Positions 1 through 10,084 of a DNA stretch of 64,000 bases are shown in pieces. Every line of letters begins with the position of its first letter. The stretch's first letter is position 1. A model generated the notes under the pieces. It saw only the letters and a program-made list of their open reading frames with translations. It was not told the origin of the DNA and ran no database searches. This DNA is from Lathyrus oleraceus (taxonomy: Eukaryota > Streptophyta > Magnoliopsida > Fabales > Fabaceae): positions 441,707,351 through 441,771,350 of the forward strand of contig NC_066580.1 in the NCBI RefSeq assembly GCF_024323335.1, given 5' to 3'. The translations under genes were made by a program, and so were the position numbers.

Positions 1-424
1 ACAAATCTCTATCATTAACCATAAAGCCCAATCGTTATTGGCACCTCCCAAAACAAATCTCTATCATTAACCATAAAGCCCATTCGCTATTGGCATCTCC
101 AAAATCGAAAGCCCACTCCATATTAACCATCACTAGAAATAAAAGCTCACTTCACTGGCATCATCACTAGAAATAAAAGCTCACTTCACTGGCATCTTCA
201 TAAACTCAAATCCAATCAACATTGGTACCCAGAAAGTCTCACCTCCCAAAAGGGAGATCAATCCAAAGACAATCAATATTCATCTTGCATTACCACATGC
301 ACTGCATACAATAAACACACATGGCCTCCTTTCAAAATAAGGAAGTTTCATATCTAATAGCTCTCTCACAAAAATGAGAAATTCTCATTAACATGCACCA
401 TATGCATACATAACATAATAAATC
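1..424. repeat. Short tandem duplications in an Ogre-like 3' untranslated region
   Basis: No gene is seen. A unit of about 53 bp containing TCATTAACCATAAAGCCC occurs twice in the first 110 bases, and a 33-bp unit with AATAAAAGCTCACTTCACTG occurs twice at about 130-195. The stretch leads straight into the minisatellite and, by position, belongs to the same retroelement 3' noncoding region that ends at the polypurine tract near 3253. Confidence 0.5.
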
Positions 425-1812
425 CTTCCCATCAACCCTTTGATGAGGACATAACCTGCCTTAATTCTTCTCCGTCAATCCTTTGACGAAGACAAATTAC
501 CTTTCCGTCAACCCTTTGACGATGACAAACTTCTTTCCATCAGCCCTCTGATGACGACATTTTACAACAATTCTTTTCCGGCAACCCTTTGACGATGACA
601 AATTCTTTTCCGTCAACCCTTTGACGAAGACAAACACTTTTCCGTCAACCCTTTGACGATGACAAATTACCCTTCCGTCAACCCTTTGACGATGACAAAC
701 TTTTTTCCATCAGCCCTCTGATGACGACATTTTATAACAGTTTCTTTCCGTCAACCCTTTGACAAAGACAAATTACTCTTTTCCGTCAACCCTTTGACGA
801 AGAAAAATTACCTTTCCGTCAACCCTTTAACGAAGACAAATTACCTTTCCGTCAACCCTTTGACGAAGACAAATTACCTTTCCGTCAACCCTTTGACGAA
901 GACAAATTCTTTTCCGTCAACCCTTTAACGAAGACAAATGCTTTTCCGTCAACCCTTTGACGATGACAAATTACCTTTTTGTCAACCCTTTGACGAAGAC
1001 AAATTACTTTTCCGTCAACCCTTTGACGAAGACAAATTACCTTTCCGTCAACCCTTTGACGAAGACAAATTCTTTTCCGTCAACCCTTTGACGATGACAA
1101 ACTTTTTTCCGTCAACCCTTTGACGAAGACAAATTACCTTTCCGTCAACCCTTTGACGAAGACAAATTACCTTTCCGTCAACCCTTTGACGAAGACAAAT
1201 TCTTTTCCGTCAATCCTTTGACGATGACAAACTCTTTTCCGTCAACCCTTTGACAAAGACAAATTCTTTTCCGTCAACCCTTTGACGATGACAAATTACC
1301 TTTCCATCAACCCTTTGACGAAGACAAATTACTTTTCCGTCAACCCTTTGACGAAGACAAATTACCTTTCCGTCAACCTTTTGACGAAGACAAATTCTTT
1401 TCCGTCAACCCTTTGACGATGACAAACTTTTTTCCGTCAACCCTTTGACGAAGACAAATTACCTTTCCGTCAACCCTTTGATGAAGACAAATTACCTTTC
1501 CGTCAACCCTTTGACGAAGACAAATTCTTTTCCGTAAACCCTTTGACGATGACAAACTTTTTTCCGTCAACCCTTTGATGAAGACAAATTACCTTTCGGT
1601 CAACCCTTTAACGAAGACAAATTCTTTTCCGTCAACCCTTTGACGATGACAAACTTTTTTCCGTCAACCCTTGGACGAAGACAAATTACCTTTCCATCAA
1701 CCCTTTGATGATGACACCCTTTTCCATCAACCCTTTGATGATGACACCCTTTTCCATCAACCCTTTGATGACGACACCCTTTTCCATCAACCCTTTGATG
1801 ATGATCTCTCAT
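425..1812. repeat. Minisatellite of about 31-33 bp monomers, roughly 40 copies
   Basis: The basic monomer reads TTTCCGTCAACCC then TTTGACGAAGACAAATTACC. Each copy holds an inverted repeat, CGTCAA-CCCT-TTGACG. Variant monomers carry CATCAA/TTGATG or CATCAG/CTGATG, so both arms change together in some copies. A longer unit with CATCAGCCCTCTGATG recurs at about 535 and 708, suggesting a higher-order period near 173 bp. Because 33 is a multiple of three, spurious open frames run through the array. Tandem repeats in the 3' untranslated region are a known feature of legume Ogre elements, and the position upstream of a PPT and LTR fits that. Confidence 0.85.
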
Positions 1813-2519
1813 TGGAAACAAAAATCCAATTACCCAGTTGCAGTCCCACATGCATTGCATGCATCACTTCATGCATAATTTTTCCCTCCGAAACGGAAAG
1901 TTCCACTAAAGCCTAACCATATTTGGCACAATCCATAGACCATGCATTTGCATACCCCAGCAGCCCGTGCATACATCGACATTTTACATACATAACATTG
2001 CATCATTACATACTCTTCATATTGGGGCAAGTATGTTTAGCGTAAGTTGGATTCAAGCCTTTCTCAAAAGTGCAAGGATCCCCGTGAGCAACCCCAACAG
2101 GTTTCCCCAAAATATCTCTTTTTATTTGCCTTTTGCAAATATTGCTGGCCCTTTTTTCAGTACCTCGCCTTTTGCGAGACCCCTCTGCTTTTTGCAAGGG
2201 AAAACCCTGTTTTGCCTTTTTTGCAAGCCTCCTTGTTGCCTTTTGCACGAGAGAGTTTACCTTTATCAACTTTGGATGTTAAGCAAAAATGAGAGATTGG
2301 ACGATTGACCTATTCTCTTATCGTTTGTCTTAAAACAACTGATGTAGGTTTGGCAAGTCCTAAGTGGTAGCCATATTTCGAAAAATTCATCCCCGTCGTT
2401 GTGCCTGAGGGATATAATGAGTTTTTCGTGCCTACTGTAAATTTTCCTCTACCTTGTGTATGATAACCACCATATATATTCACCTGCCTTTTGCAAGTAC
2501 TCCTGTGCCTTTGGCACAC
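1813..2519. repeat. Noncoding retroelement 3' region with a scattered CCTTTTGCAAG motif
   Basis: No convincing gene. Between about 2125 and 2500 a short motif of the form CCTTTTGCAAG/A recurs several times at irregular spacing. It lies between two better tandem arrays and is read as part of the same Ogre-like 3' untranslated region. Confidence 0.4.
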
Positions 2520-2850
2520 TTTCAAAAATCAAACCTTCCCAGCCGTTGCTAGGGATTGACACTTTCAAAAATCAAACCTTCCCAGCCGTTGCTTGGGATT
2601 TACATTTTCAAATTCAAACCTTCTCAACCATTGCTAGGGATTGACACTTTCAAAACTAAAATCTCCCATATCGTTGCTAGGGACTAATATCTTTAGATTT
2701 CAGGTATTCCAGCCATTGCTAGGAAACGTCACTGAACTAAAACCTTCACATTCGTTGCTAGGGATCTATACCTTTAGATTTTAGGTATTCCAGCTATTGC
2801 TAAGAAGCGTCACTGAACTAAAATCTTCCCAGCCGTTGCTAGGGATTTTC
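2520..2850. repeat. Tandem array of about 43-bp units
   Basis: Units contain CTTCCCAGCCGTTGCTAGGGA followed by a spacer with TTTCAAAAATCAAA. CCCAGCC starts at 2538 and 2581 and a diverged copy follows at 2623, giving a period of 42-43 bp. Seven to eight increasingly diverged copies run to about 2850. This is the third distinct tandem family in the same 3' noncoding region. Confidence 0.7.
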
Positions 2851-3238
2851 ACTATCTTTTACATAAGAAACTTATCCCCAACGAAGTCATATTCCCTCTC
2901 ATCTTTCTTCTTGACCTTTTGTCATGAAGCTTTTCTATTTGTTTTCCAGTTGAAGAGATACTTATGTTACACAGCATAACATACATTGCATATCATACCC
3001 ATCATGACATAACCACATACAGCTGATCCATGTCCTCCCCGCATAATACCATAAATTATCCTCAACAGATGATTTCATATCAAATTTATTTTCCATCCCA
3101 TGAACAACCTTCACAAATACCCATCACTTCATATCACGTTCATTTCATTCCCAGTAGGGTGAATTTTTGGATATTTTTATTTAATCCTCTCTTACCTTGG
3201 ATGTGTAGAAGCCATTAAAACATTCAGGTTCGAGAAGA
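2851..3238. other. Gene-free end of the Ogre-like internal region
   Basis: Apparently noncoding sequence between the last tandem array and the polypurine tract. I see no gene or further repeat. Confidence 0.5.
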
Positions 3239-3253
3239 TTAAATAGGGGCAGC
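3239..3253 (+). other. Polypurine tract of an Ogre-like element
   Basis: TTAAATAGGGGCAGC lies directly before the LTR start (TATCATACCCC). A PPT at this place marks the following LTR as a 3' LTR and the preceding arrays as internal 3' sequence. Confidence 0.6.
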
Positions 3254-3350
3254 TATCATACCCCAAAATTCACCATACCCCGATACAATTTTCATCTGAT
3301 CCATGACCCTACTACACATGCATACATTCATTATTTCTATAAAAAAAATT

Positions 3351-3366
3351 GGGTAACCGGTTACCC
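3351..3366. repeat. Perfect 16-bp palindrome in LTR U3
   Basis: GGGTAACCGGTTACCC is identical to its reverse complement. Related inverted pieces follow to 3462 (GTGTAACCGATTACCC, then GGGTATCCGATTACAC). The cluster lies 80-190 bp upstream of the TATA box. Confidence 0.85.
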
Positions 3367-3540
3367 TAATCAGGGTTACCTATTACCCAGACCAAAAATT
3401 GATTTTTTGGCCATTTTGGAACTGTGTAACCGATTACCCTAATCAGGGTATCCGATTACACCTGCACAGACAGCAGAAAAAGCTCTTTTTTTTACCCATG
3501 GGACCTTTTCTTTCACCCACTTCAACCCTTTTGCTTCCCC

Positions 3541-3548
3541 TATAAATA
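3541..3548 (+). promoter_or_regulatory. TATA box of the LTR
   Basis: TATAAATA in CCTATAAATAGAGC, the standard form for plant LTR promoters. Transcription would start about 30 bp downstream. Confidence 0.7.
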
Positions 3549-5437
3549 GAGCACTATCCCCACTCATTTTTCAAGCTTGAAAGCCAAAAAACCTTTGTCC
3601 AAATCACATTCAAGCTCCCTCTTTTTAACCTAAACCCTAACTCACCCAAACCCTCTTTTCTCCTTTGAACCGCCCAACCACCATGTAAAAAATCCACCAT
3701 CTCCACACAACAAAAAACAGTAGCAAACTTGTAACCTTCACTTACATAATCATTCACCACCACCACATAAACATACAAATTTCTTCCCTTCCATTTTTCT
3801 ACCACAACAACCATAACCACCCTCTTCCAAGCTTTTTGCTTCATTCTCAAACCCAAACACAACAACAACCTAGTTTTGACACCACAATCTTGATAATATT
3901 TTGGATTCAAACTCCTTGATATTTTTGGTTTTGTTTTGTGTTTGAAAATTGATTTTTACTCTTAAGTTGTATTTTGAGAGATATTTGAGTTAACTTTGAG
4001 ACAAGTGGTTTTTGTTGGGTTTACACCCTTTTGGGGATTTTTTGCTCTTACTACTTTTTATCCACCATTTTCAATCAAACTTTGTTTCTTGTTGTTATAT
4101 TTATGTGGTTGATGAGTTCTATTAAATCATGACCATGGTTGTTTAGAGTTGATTAAATCTTCAATGTATCAAACCTATTAATGGTTTATCAATAGATCAT
4201 TCATGATACTTTGAGGCATTGATAGATTGCCTCTATTTCAACCATGCTTGGGACATTTGATACATAGATGAAACCATTTCCTTTACATTGTTCCTTGTTA
4301 TCATTTAATATTTATTGTTGACTTCTTGTTACATTTATTTGGTTGATGAGTTCTATTAGATCATGACCATGGTTGTTTAGAGTTGATTAAATCTTCAATA
4401 CTTCAAACCTATTAATGGTTGATCAATAGATCATTCATGATACTTTGAGGCATTGATAGATTACCTCTATTTCAACCATACTTGGGTCATTTGATACATA
4501 GATGAAACCATTTTCTTTACATCAATTTGTTATTCTATTTGCTTATTGTTATTCTACTAACCACTAACCATTAACCACTAACTTCTAACATTTATATTAT
4601 TGCACTTTACTTCCTTGAAATTTATTTTATTGTTCATTTACATTCAAGTCCTCATTATCATCATCATTGTACAAACTCATCATGCATGTTTATTTACTTG
4701 TTATTTATTTTATTGTCATCATACATTAAAAATAACAAAAACATGATAAAATTATAAGACCAAAAAATATCCACTCCACTCTTAATCAACTTGGACTTAG
4801 AGGATTTCATCTTAGGACCTTTGCTTGGAGGCCTTCTTTCACTCTTTGTGATACTTTGTAAACATTTGGATTTTCTTCCGTAACTTACATGCATGTTGTA
4901 AGAATGGCATCATGGCACCACCTTGGGGGACATGTTTGTAAGACCATTATCCTTTGTTTAACCTAGGTCACTTTTGCACACAAAAGGCTTTCTCTTGGGC
5001 TACCTTACAATGAGACTCTTTAATTTCTTGTTGGTTACTTTGCATTCATGTTGCATAAGCCAAATTTCATAATTAAATAAAACAAACCCTTGATTCAACG
5101 TCAAGTGGCATTTTTATAATCAAATTCAAAAGACTTAATAATTACGATTATTATTGTGCGCCACGAGCCTTAAGTGGTGGAGAATGAGTGAGAATGGAGC
5201 ATTCCTACCCTTACTCTGATTATTTTAGATGCAAGACGCTTGGCTTGTTTTCTAGAATAATCACCTCCGCCCATAGACTTTAGTACAATATAATCACAAA
5301 CATTCTTTCATAAAACCCTTATTCAAGGTAAAAACAATACAACTCATCAAACTCTTTTTTGTGCCTTAGGGCATCGTCCCGAAAACCCTTTTTTCAAAGG
5401 TAAAATCAACCAACACACAAATATTTTCTACTCCGAA

Positions 5438-5654
5438 CTACGGAGCTCTGATTCCTCATTCCCGAATGAGTGATACGTAGGCACAAGGGCCCTAATCCTT
5501 GGTGAGGACTATAATAACAAAAACACCCCCTTCTTTTTCACACATTCTTTTGAAAATAAAACAATAATAGATAAATCCCATGTATGTAAAACAACCTAAA
5601 TGTTTCCCATGGAGTACCATGGACGTAAGGGGTGCTAATACTTTCCCCTTACGT
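5438..5654 (+). other. Structured U5 module, copy 1 (hairpins H0, H1, H2)
   Basis: H0 is an outer pair CTACG (5438-5442) with CGTAG (5476-5480) enclosing CTCATT (5455-5460) with AATGAG (5465-5470). H1 is CCATGG-AGTA-CCATGG at 5607-5622. H2 is ACGTAAGGGG (5623-5632) with CCCCTTACGT (5645-5654), ten perfect pairs around a loop holding TGCTAATAC. The same layout recurs in other LTRs of the window with different stem sequences. Confidence 0.7.
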
Positions 5655-5875
5655 AACCGACTTCCGAACCCAAATCTCGGTTGCGAGACCGATTCCTTAT
5701 TCTCTTTTAGCGCTTCCCGTGCGTGTCTCTCTTCCGAGGGTTTTATCGACTATTTCCCCTCTCCTCTCTGATAGAGGTAAACTAAATAAAATTCGGTGGC
5801 GACTCTTCTGACTTTGCCTCTCTTTGGCATTCTCTTTAGTCCCGGTTCCGTTATCGTGAAATTCCGGTAGCGACA

Positions 5876-5989
5876 GCAGTTCTACTAGCTCGCGTACTGG
5901 TAATAGCCACCTTACTCTTGGGTTCATCTTTTCACCCTTGTTGGAGTTCAAAACACAATTCTTTGGTTCAGACCATACTTTGATCACAC
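5876..5989. other. Gene-free spacer
   Basis: A short stretch between the LTR end and a second U5 fragment. No gene seen. Confidence 0.5.
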
Positions 5990-6319
5990 TTCTTTTCACC
6001 TACCACCATTAGTTCTTTGAACTACGGAGCTCTGAATTCCTCATTGCATTATGAGGATACGTATACATGAGGGCCCCAATCCTCACCGAGCACTCTATTT
6101 ATTTATTCCCCTTTCCCAATTCTTTTACGAGTAATCTTAGATATCACACATATTCGGACGAGAATAATCTAAACGGTTCCCATGGAGTACCATGGATGTT
6201 TGGGGTGTTAATACCTCCCCCTTGCATAACCGACTTCCTTACCCAACATATCTCTTTCCCTCGGGTTTTATCGACGTTTTCCCTTTCCTTCGAGAATAAA
6301 TAAAGTTTGATGGCGACTC
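5990..6319 (+). mobile_element. Detached U5 fragment of a second Ogre-type LTR
   Basis: It repeats the order of the preceding U5: ACTACGGAGCTCTGAATTCC, CCATGG-AGTA-CCATGG at 6180-6195, GGGGTGTTAATACC, CATAACCGACTTCC and TGGCGACTCTG. H0 inner stem is CCTCAT (6039-6044) with ATGAGG (6051-6056). H2 at 6196-6227 is decayed in the middle. The sequence differs from copy 1 enough to be another element, not a tandem duplication of it. Confidence 0.65.
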
Positions 6320-6789
6320 TGTTGTATGTTCGAGCGTATGATACGTTCAGGTATATTTCCACTAGCTTCACTTCTAAAAGTAATTGACCGTGATTTGCTT
6401 GAGTTCTACTAACATGGACCAATATGGGCCATCATTAAAAGTGACACTGCATCACACAAGAGGTATTTTGAAATCTACCAGTTTATCTAACATGGTGAGG
6501 TCAGAAAAAGCCAAATGCAATATTCATCATTAGAGAGTACTCAGGTATATCTCTATCCTTCAGAGTTTATGTACGTTCTTTTCGAATGTTAATTGCATTA
6601 TTACACACTCTGAGGCATGTTATTTGTTTTCACCCTTGAGCCTTTCTAGCCATCCCTCTTATTATTCTCCGTTCTCAACCCACTTTGAGTCGTTATCCCT
6701 ATTGTTGTTATTATTTACCCAAATCATGCACCCGTGGCCTAAACACTTCCCTACCCTGTTTAGAGTATTATCTGTTATTTTTTATATGT
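6320..6789. other. Unassigned gene-free sequence
   Basis: No gene. Probably internal or 3' noncoding sequence of the gypsy element whose 3' end follows, but no motif confirms this. Confidence 0.35.
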
Positions 6790-7493
6790 GTTTCATTCTA
6801 AGTTTGGGGTTGATGTTGGTATAACAACCTTTAAGTTTGGGGCAGTTGTGCAATAGTACTAAAGGTGAGTGCACCTGATAAAAAAATAGTAAGCTAAAAA
6901 GATCTTAAAAGAAACAAAAATGAATGAAAAAAAATTAATAATACTCAGAAGCACTCACCAAAAGGAGAACTCGGTTGAATGATTAAGAAGTCCATACCAG
7001 TTGACCAAAGAACAACAAGGTTTAAGAAGGTCCGGCAATTATACTTTAGAACGATCATAGTAAAAAATGATTGCCATACTCTGAACCATTAGCTTACTCA
7101 TCCATATATGATCCCACCATAGCCCTAACCCCATTACAACCTAAAAGACCTTAAAAAGTGTGTGTGGTGTGCATTTTGATATGAAGAGAGAACTTATTCA
7201 AGCTTATGATTCAGTATTATGTACTCTGAATTAAGAGTATAAACACTTTAACCTCAGAGAGTCTTGGTGAGAGTGTGAATTAAGCTGACAGGTGAAAGAG
7301 TACTACAAAGTGGAAGTGTGTCCGAAAAAGCGAATGTGGTAAGCAGAGGAAACTAAAGGTAGCAACAAAAGTGAATCACGAAAGATCGCAGAAGTATTTT
7401 GGTGAAATTGAATCTTCAGTTATTTGGGGTGACATGATCATCATAGGTCCTGAATATTGCTTGAGGACAAGCAAAAAGCCAAGTTTAGAGTTG
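6790..7493 (+). mobile_element. 3' noncoding end of a truncated Athila-like gypsy element
   Basis: CTAAGTTTGGGG occurs at about 6798 and TTAAGTTTGGGGCAG at about 6831, two PPT-like tracts well upstream of the LTR. The terminal tract lies at about 7475-7493 and is preceded by the hairpin TTGCTTG-AGGA-CAAGCAA (7457-7474). The same hairpin-then-purine arrangement ends the intact Athila element later in the window. The coding part and 5' LTR are missing. Confidence 0.6.
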
Positions 7494-8880
7494 TGATCAG
7501 TCACCCTTTATGCTAGAAATTTTACCATTTATGCAACAAAAACCTAGGTAAACTGTAGTATTGTGATATGAAGTCCGAGTTTTTGAGTCAGTTTGTGTCA
7601 TGATAGTATTTTCTTGGTTTGAGTTTCTCTTGGCTATTTTTACGTTTTTGGTATGTGTAGTGTATTGAATGCAGGTATGAAAGTGCAAGGGATCGTGGAT
7701 CAGACACAAGACCGGGCCAGAACAAGAAGGCAGAGAAAAAAGGAAGAAAATGCACAATTGTTGCCAATATGCGTAATGTCAAGCCATTACGCCTATTTCC
7801 TCATCCTCGTACTCGTATGATACGAGTTCCAACAGAAGGGAGGAAAAAATGAGCTTCTATCCTTACGCGTAACAGGGAAGGCATTACGCGTAAGGACATG
7901 CATGTACGCCTACAAGGATGCTTACGCGTAGAAGACTGGGGCAATGAACTAGGCATTACGCGTAACATGTAGGTCTTTACGCGTAATGAGGCCCAAAAAC
8001 TCAGGAAGCCCAAAATGTGTCTATTTAACCCGGAAACGCGATTTTTCGAGGGTTAGATGATTTTACGGAACAAAAACACGTTCTAAAGGCTGGAGAACTC
8101 AGAATTTCAAGGTGGATTCAGATTTTCAAGAGCTTTCTGCAATTGAAGACCAATTCGTCTAGGATTTTTGTCATGACAACAATCTTTATTATGTTTTCTT
8201 TTCTTTTTATGAGTAGCTAAACCCCTCATTGATATGGGGTATCCCTGATTCAGATTTGTAATGTTTTTGAATTACAATGTGAAATAACAATAATTTATAT
8301 TATCATTGATTTGTTCTCATGATTGTTCTTATTGCTTTCTCTATCGGACAAACAAAGTTTGATGTACATGAAACAATTAGGTTGGACCGTCGTTGTTCAT
8401 GATCTGCTTGAGAATATATCATAATAGACATCACCTAGGACTAGGAATATCCTGTAATAACTGGATAATTCTTGTAATAATAATGCTTAATTTCATATGT
8501 GATTGTCTATGGACATAGCAATTAGGTTGGATGATTAAAGGTTTTCTCACTAAGAACTTAGGAGTAAACATCCTTAAGAACCGGTAATCAATTATCCAAA
8601 ATGCATTGTTGCACTGTAAGATCGAAATTGTTACATGATTCAATCAAACACCTTCCCTAACATAATACTCATATATGTTTTAATCGTGCACATACTTTAT
8701 TTATTTTATTTGCAATTGCTTTCATAATTTCACCAAATTATCCCAAAACCCCTAAGCTTTTGTTTTGTTGAAATTAATCTTGAACTATGTATCGTCAAGT
8801 CGTCCTTGAGATCGATACTATGGATTTCCCCTTTTTATTACTACATTAACATATTAGTACATTTGTTAATTTACCGATCA
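7494..8880 (+). mobile_element. 3' LTR of the truncated gypsy element (about 1.4 kb)
   Basis: It starts TGATCAGTCACC right after the purine tract and ends ATTTACCGATCA, so TGATC and GATCA form the terminal inverted repeat. U3 carries several TTACGCGTAA palindromes (7863, 7884, 7922, 7956, 7977) and ACTCGTAT-G-ATACGAGT (7811-7827), then a TATTTAA box near 8023. The target duplication cannot be tested because the 5' half is gone. Confidence 0.65.
7811..7986. repeat. Palindrome cluster in LTR U3
   Basis: One 17-bp hairpin ACTCGTAT-G-ATACGAGT and five copies (four exact) of TTACGCGTAA at an irregular 21-38 bp spacing, ending about 35 bp before the probable TATA element. Every palindrome contains CpG. 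Confidence 0.85.
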
Positions 8881-10084
8881 ACCACCATACGAGCTACGCC
8901 ATTCGGACCACTACGTCGGAGTTTGTTTCTTTTCTTTCTCTTTTGTTTATAATTGTTATTCTGATGTGTTTTATTTTTATTTATTTGATGTCATTTGAAT
9001 CAAGAGGGAGGATTGTGTTGTCGGTTTGCACATTTCGTTTTTAGTTTTACTGCATATTAAACCTTGATAGAGAGAGAGTGTCGATGAGATATTTAAGGTT
9101 AGGGCGCCGCCGCCGTTGGCCGGTCAGCCGCCCACTGCATTTAAAGCCAAATTGACGAGGGAGTTGTTGTTCTTCACGTTTGTTTTATGCAAAATAGCAT
9201 TGAGAGAGTAAAAGTTATAATGTTGTTTCTTTTTTTCCTCATTTTACTATTTCCTTGTCATATGTCAAAGTGTTACTGGGCTTTCAAATTTTGAAAAGAA
9301 ACATTTTCTTTCTCTTCCAAATAAGGCGCATCCCCCTCCTTCCAAACACATGTTTCATTTTTTTTTCGTTTTCTCATTTTCATTATTTTATTATTATTTT
9401 TATTATTATCTTTTTTTTTTATGAATAGGGTTAGTAATGGGCTTTAGGCTCATTTTGCTACTTAATGTTACCCCTAATCATTGATAAGATGTTAGCGGAC
9501 AAGTGTATGATTCTCTTCTTTATTATCCATCAGAGTTAAAATATTGTTATCACTATTGTTACTGTCACCTTTAACATCTACAATCTTGTTAATGTATTTG
9601 TGTAAAAAAATCAGTGTTTATTCAATGTGTATTATTTTTGGTAAAGGTGGTAAATGGGATGGTTTATAGATGCGAGAACCTTTATTAGAAATATTTTTGG
9701 ATTGTTAAATTGGAGAGTTCGAAAAAGTGTGCCAACATGTTCGAAATAGGATGAAGATCGTTTGGTTGAATTGTCACTCGGTGTTGGTTTGGTCTTCTTA
9801 GGAACACCGTTTGTTTTTACCATATTCGCGGGTGGTTTAAAATTTGTTGCTTATGGATAAAAAATCTTCCTCAGTTGCTCTTTGATATGAAGTTCCATGT
9901 TATCACCATCTTTAAAAAAAAACCTTGAATCACCTCCAATTCTGTCATAATAGATATATTTGACTTACTCTCCTTCATCACGCCATCATCGTCAAACCAA
10001 CACCTTTTCTAGTGAGAGTAAACCTCATTCGTACGTCCTCCTAAGTGCACAACCATATTTTGATTTATCTAAACATGTGTTCTC
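8881..10084. other. Gene-free AT-rich stretch
   Basis: T-rich runs near 9350-9420 and a short GC-rich patch with CCGCCGCCGTTGGCCGG near 9108. I recognise no gene, RNA or element end here. Confidence 0.5.

Larger units (their letters stand above)
3254..5875 (+). mobile_element. 3' LTR of an Ogre/Tat-type retrotransposon (about 2.6 kb)
   Basis: It begins TATCATACCCCAAAAT (the usual TGTCATACCCC start with one change) and ends near GGTAGCGACA. It holds a palindrome cluster at 3351-3462, a TATA box at 3541, a near-duplicate pair of about 230-bp segments at 4090-4310 and 4320-4530, and the conserved U5 blocks of this lineage: ACTACGGAGCTCTGATTCC, the CCATGG-AGTA-CCATGG hairpin and GGGGTGCTAATAC. 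The left PPT shows it is a 3' LTR; the matching 5' end is outside the window. The exact right end is uncertain by some tens of bases. Confidence 0.75.

Noticed and set aside
425..1812. Open reading frames and CRISPR-like regularity in the 33-bp array
   Set aside because: The frames exist only because the period is a multiple of three; the repeats are contiguous without spacers and the context is a plant retroelement 3' end, so neither a protein nor a CRISPR array.
5797..5806. TGGCGACTC as a primer-binding site after the first LTR
   Set aside because: The LTR has a PPT on its left and is therefore a 3' LTR; the string also occurs within U5 of related LTRs, and the tract goes on to a later GCGACA end.
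7494..8880. Simple solo LTR
   Set aside because: The hairpin and purine tract directly on its left show internal sequence is still attached, so it is a 3' LTR of a truncated element.
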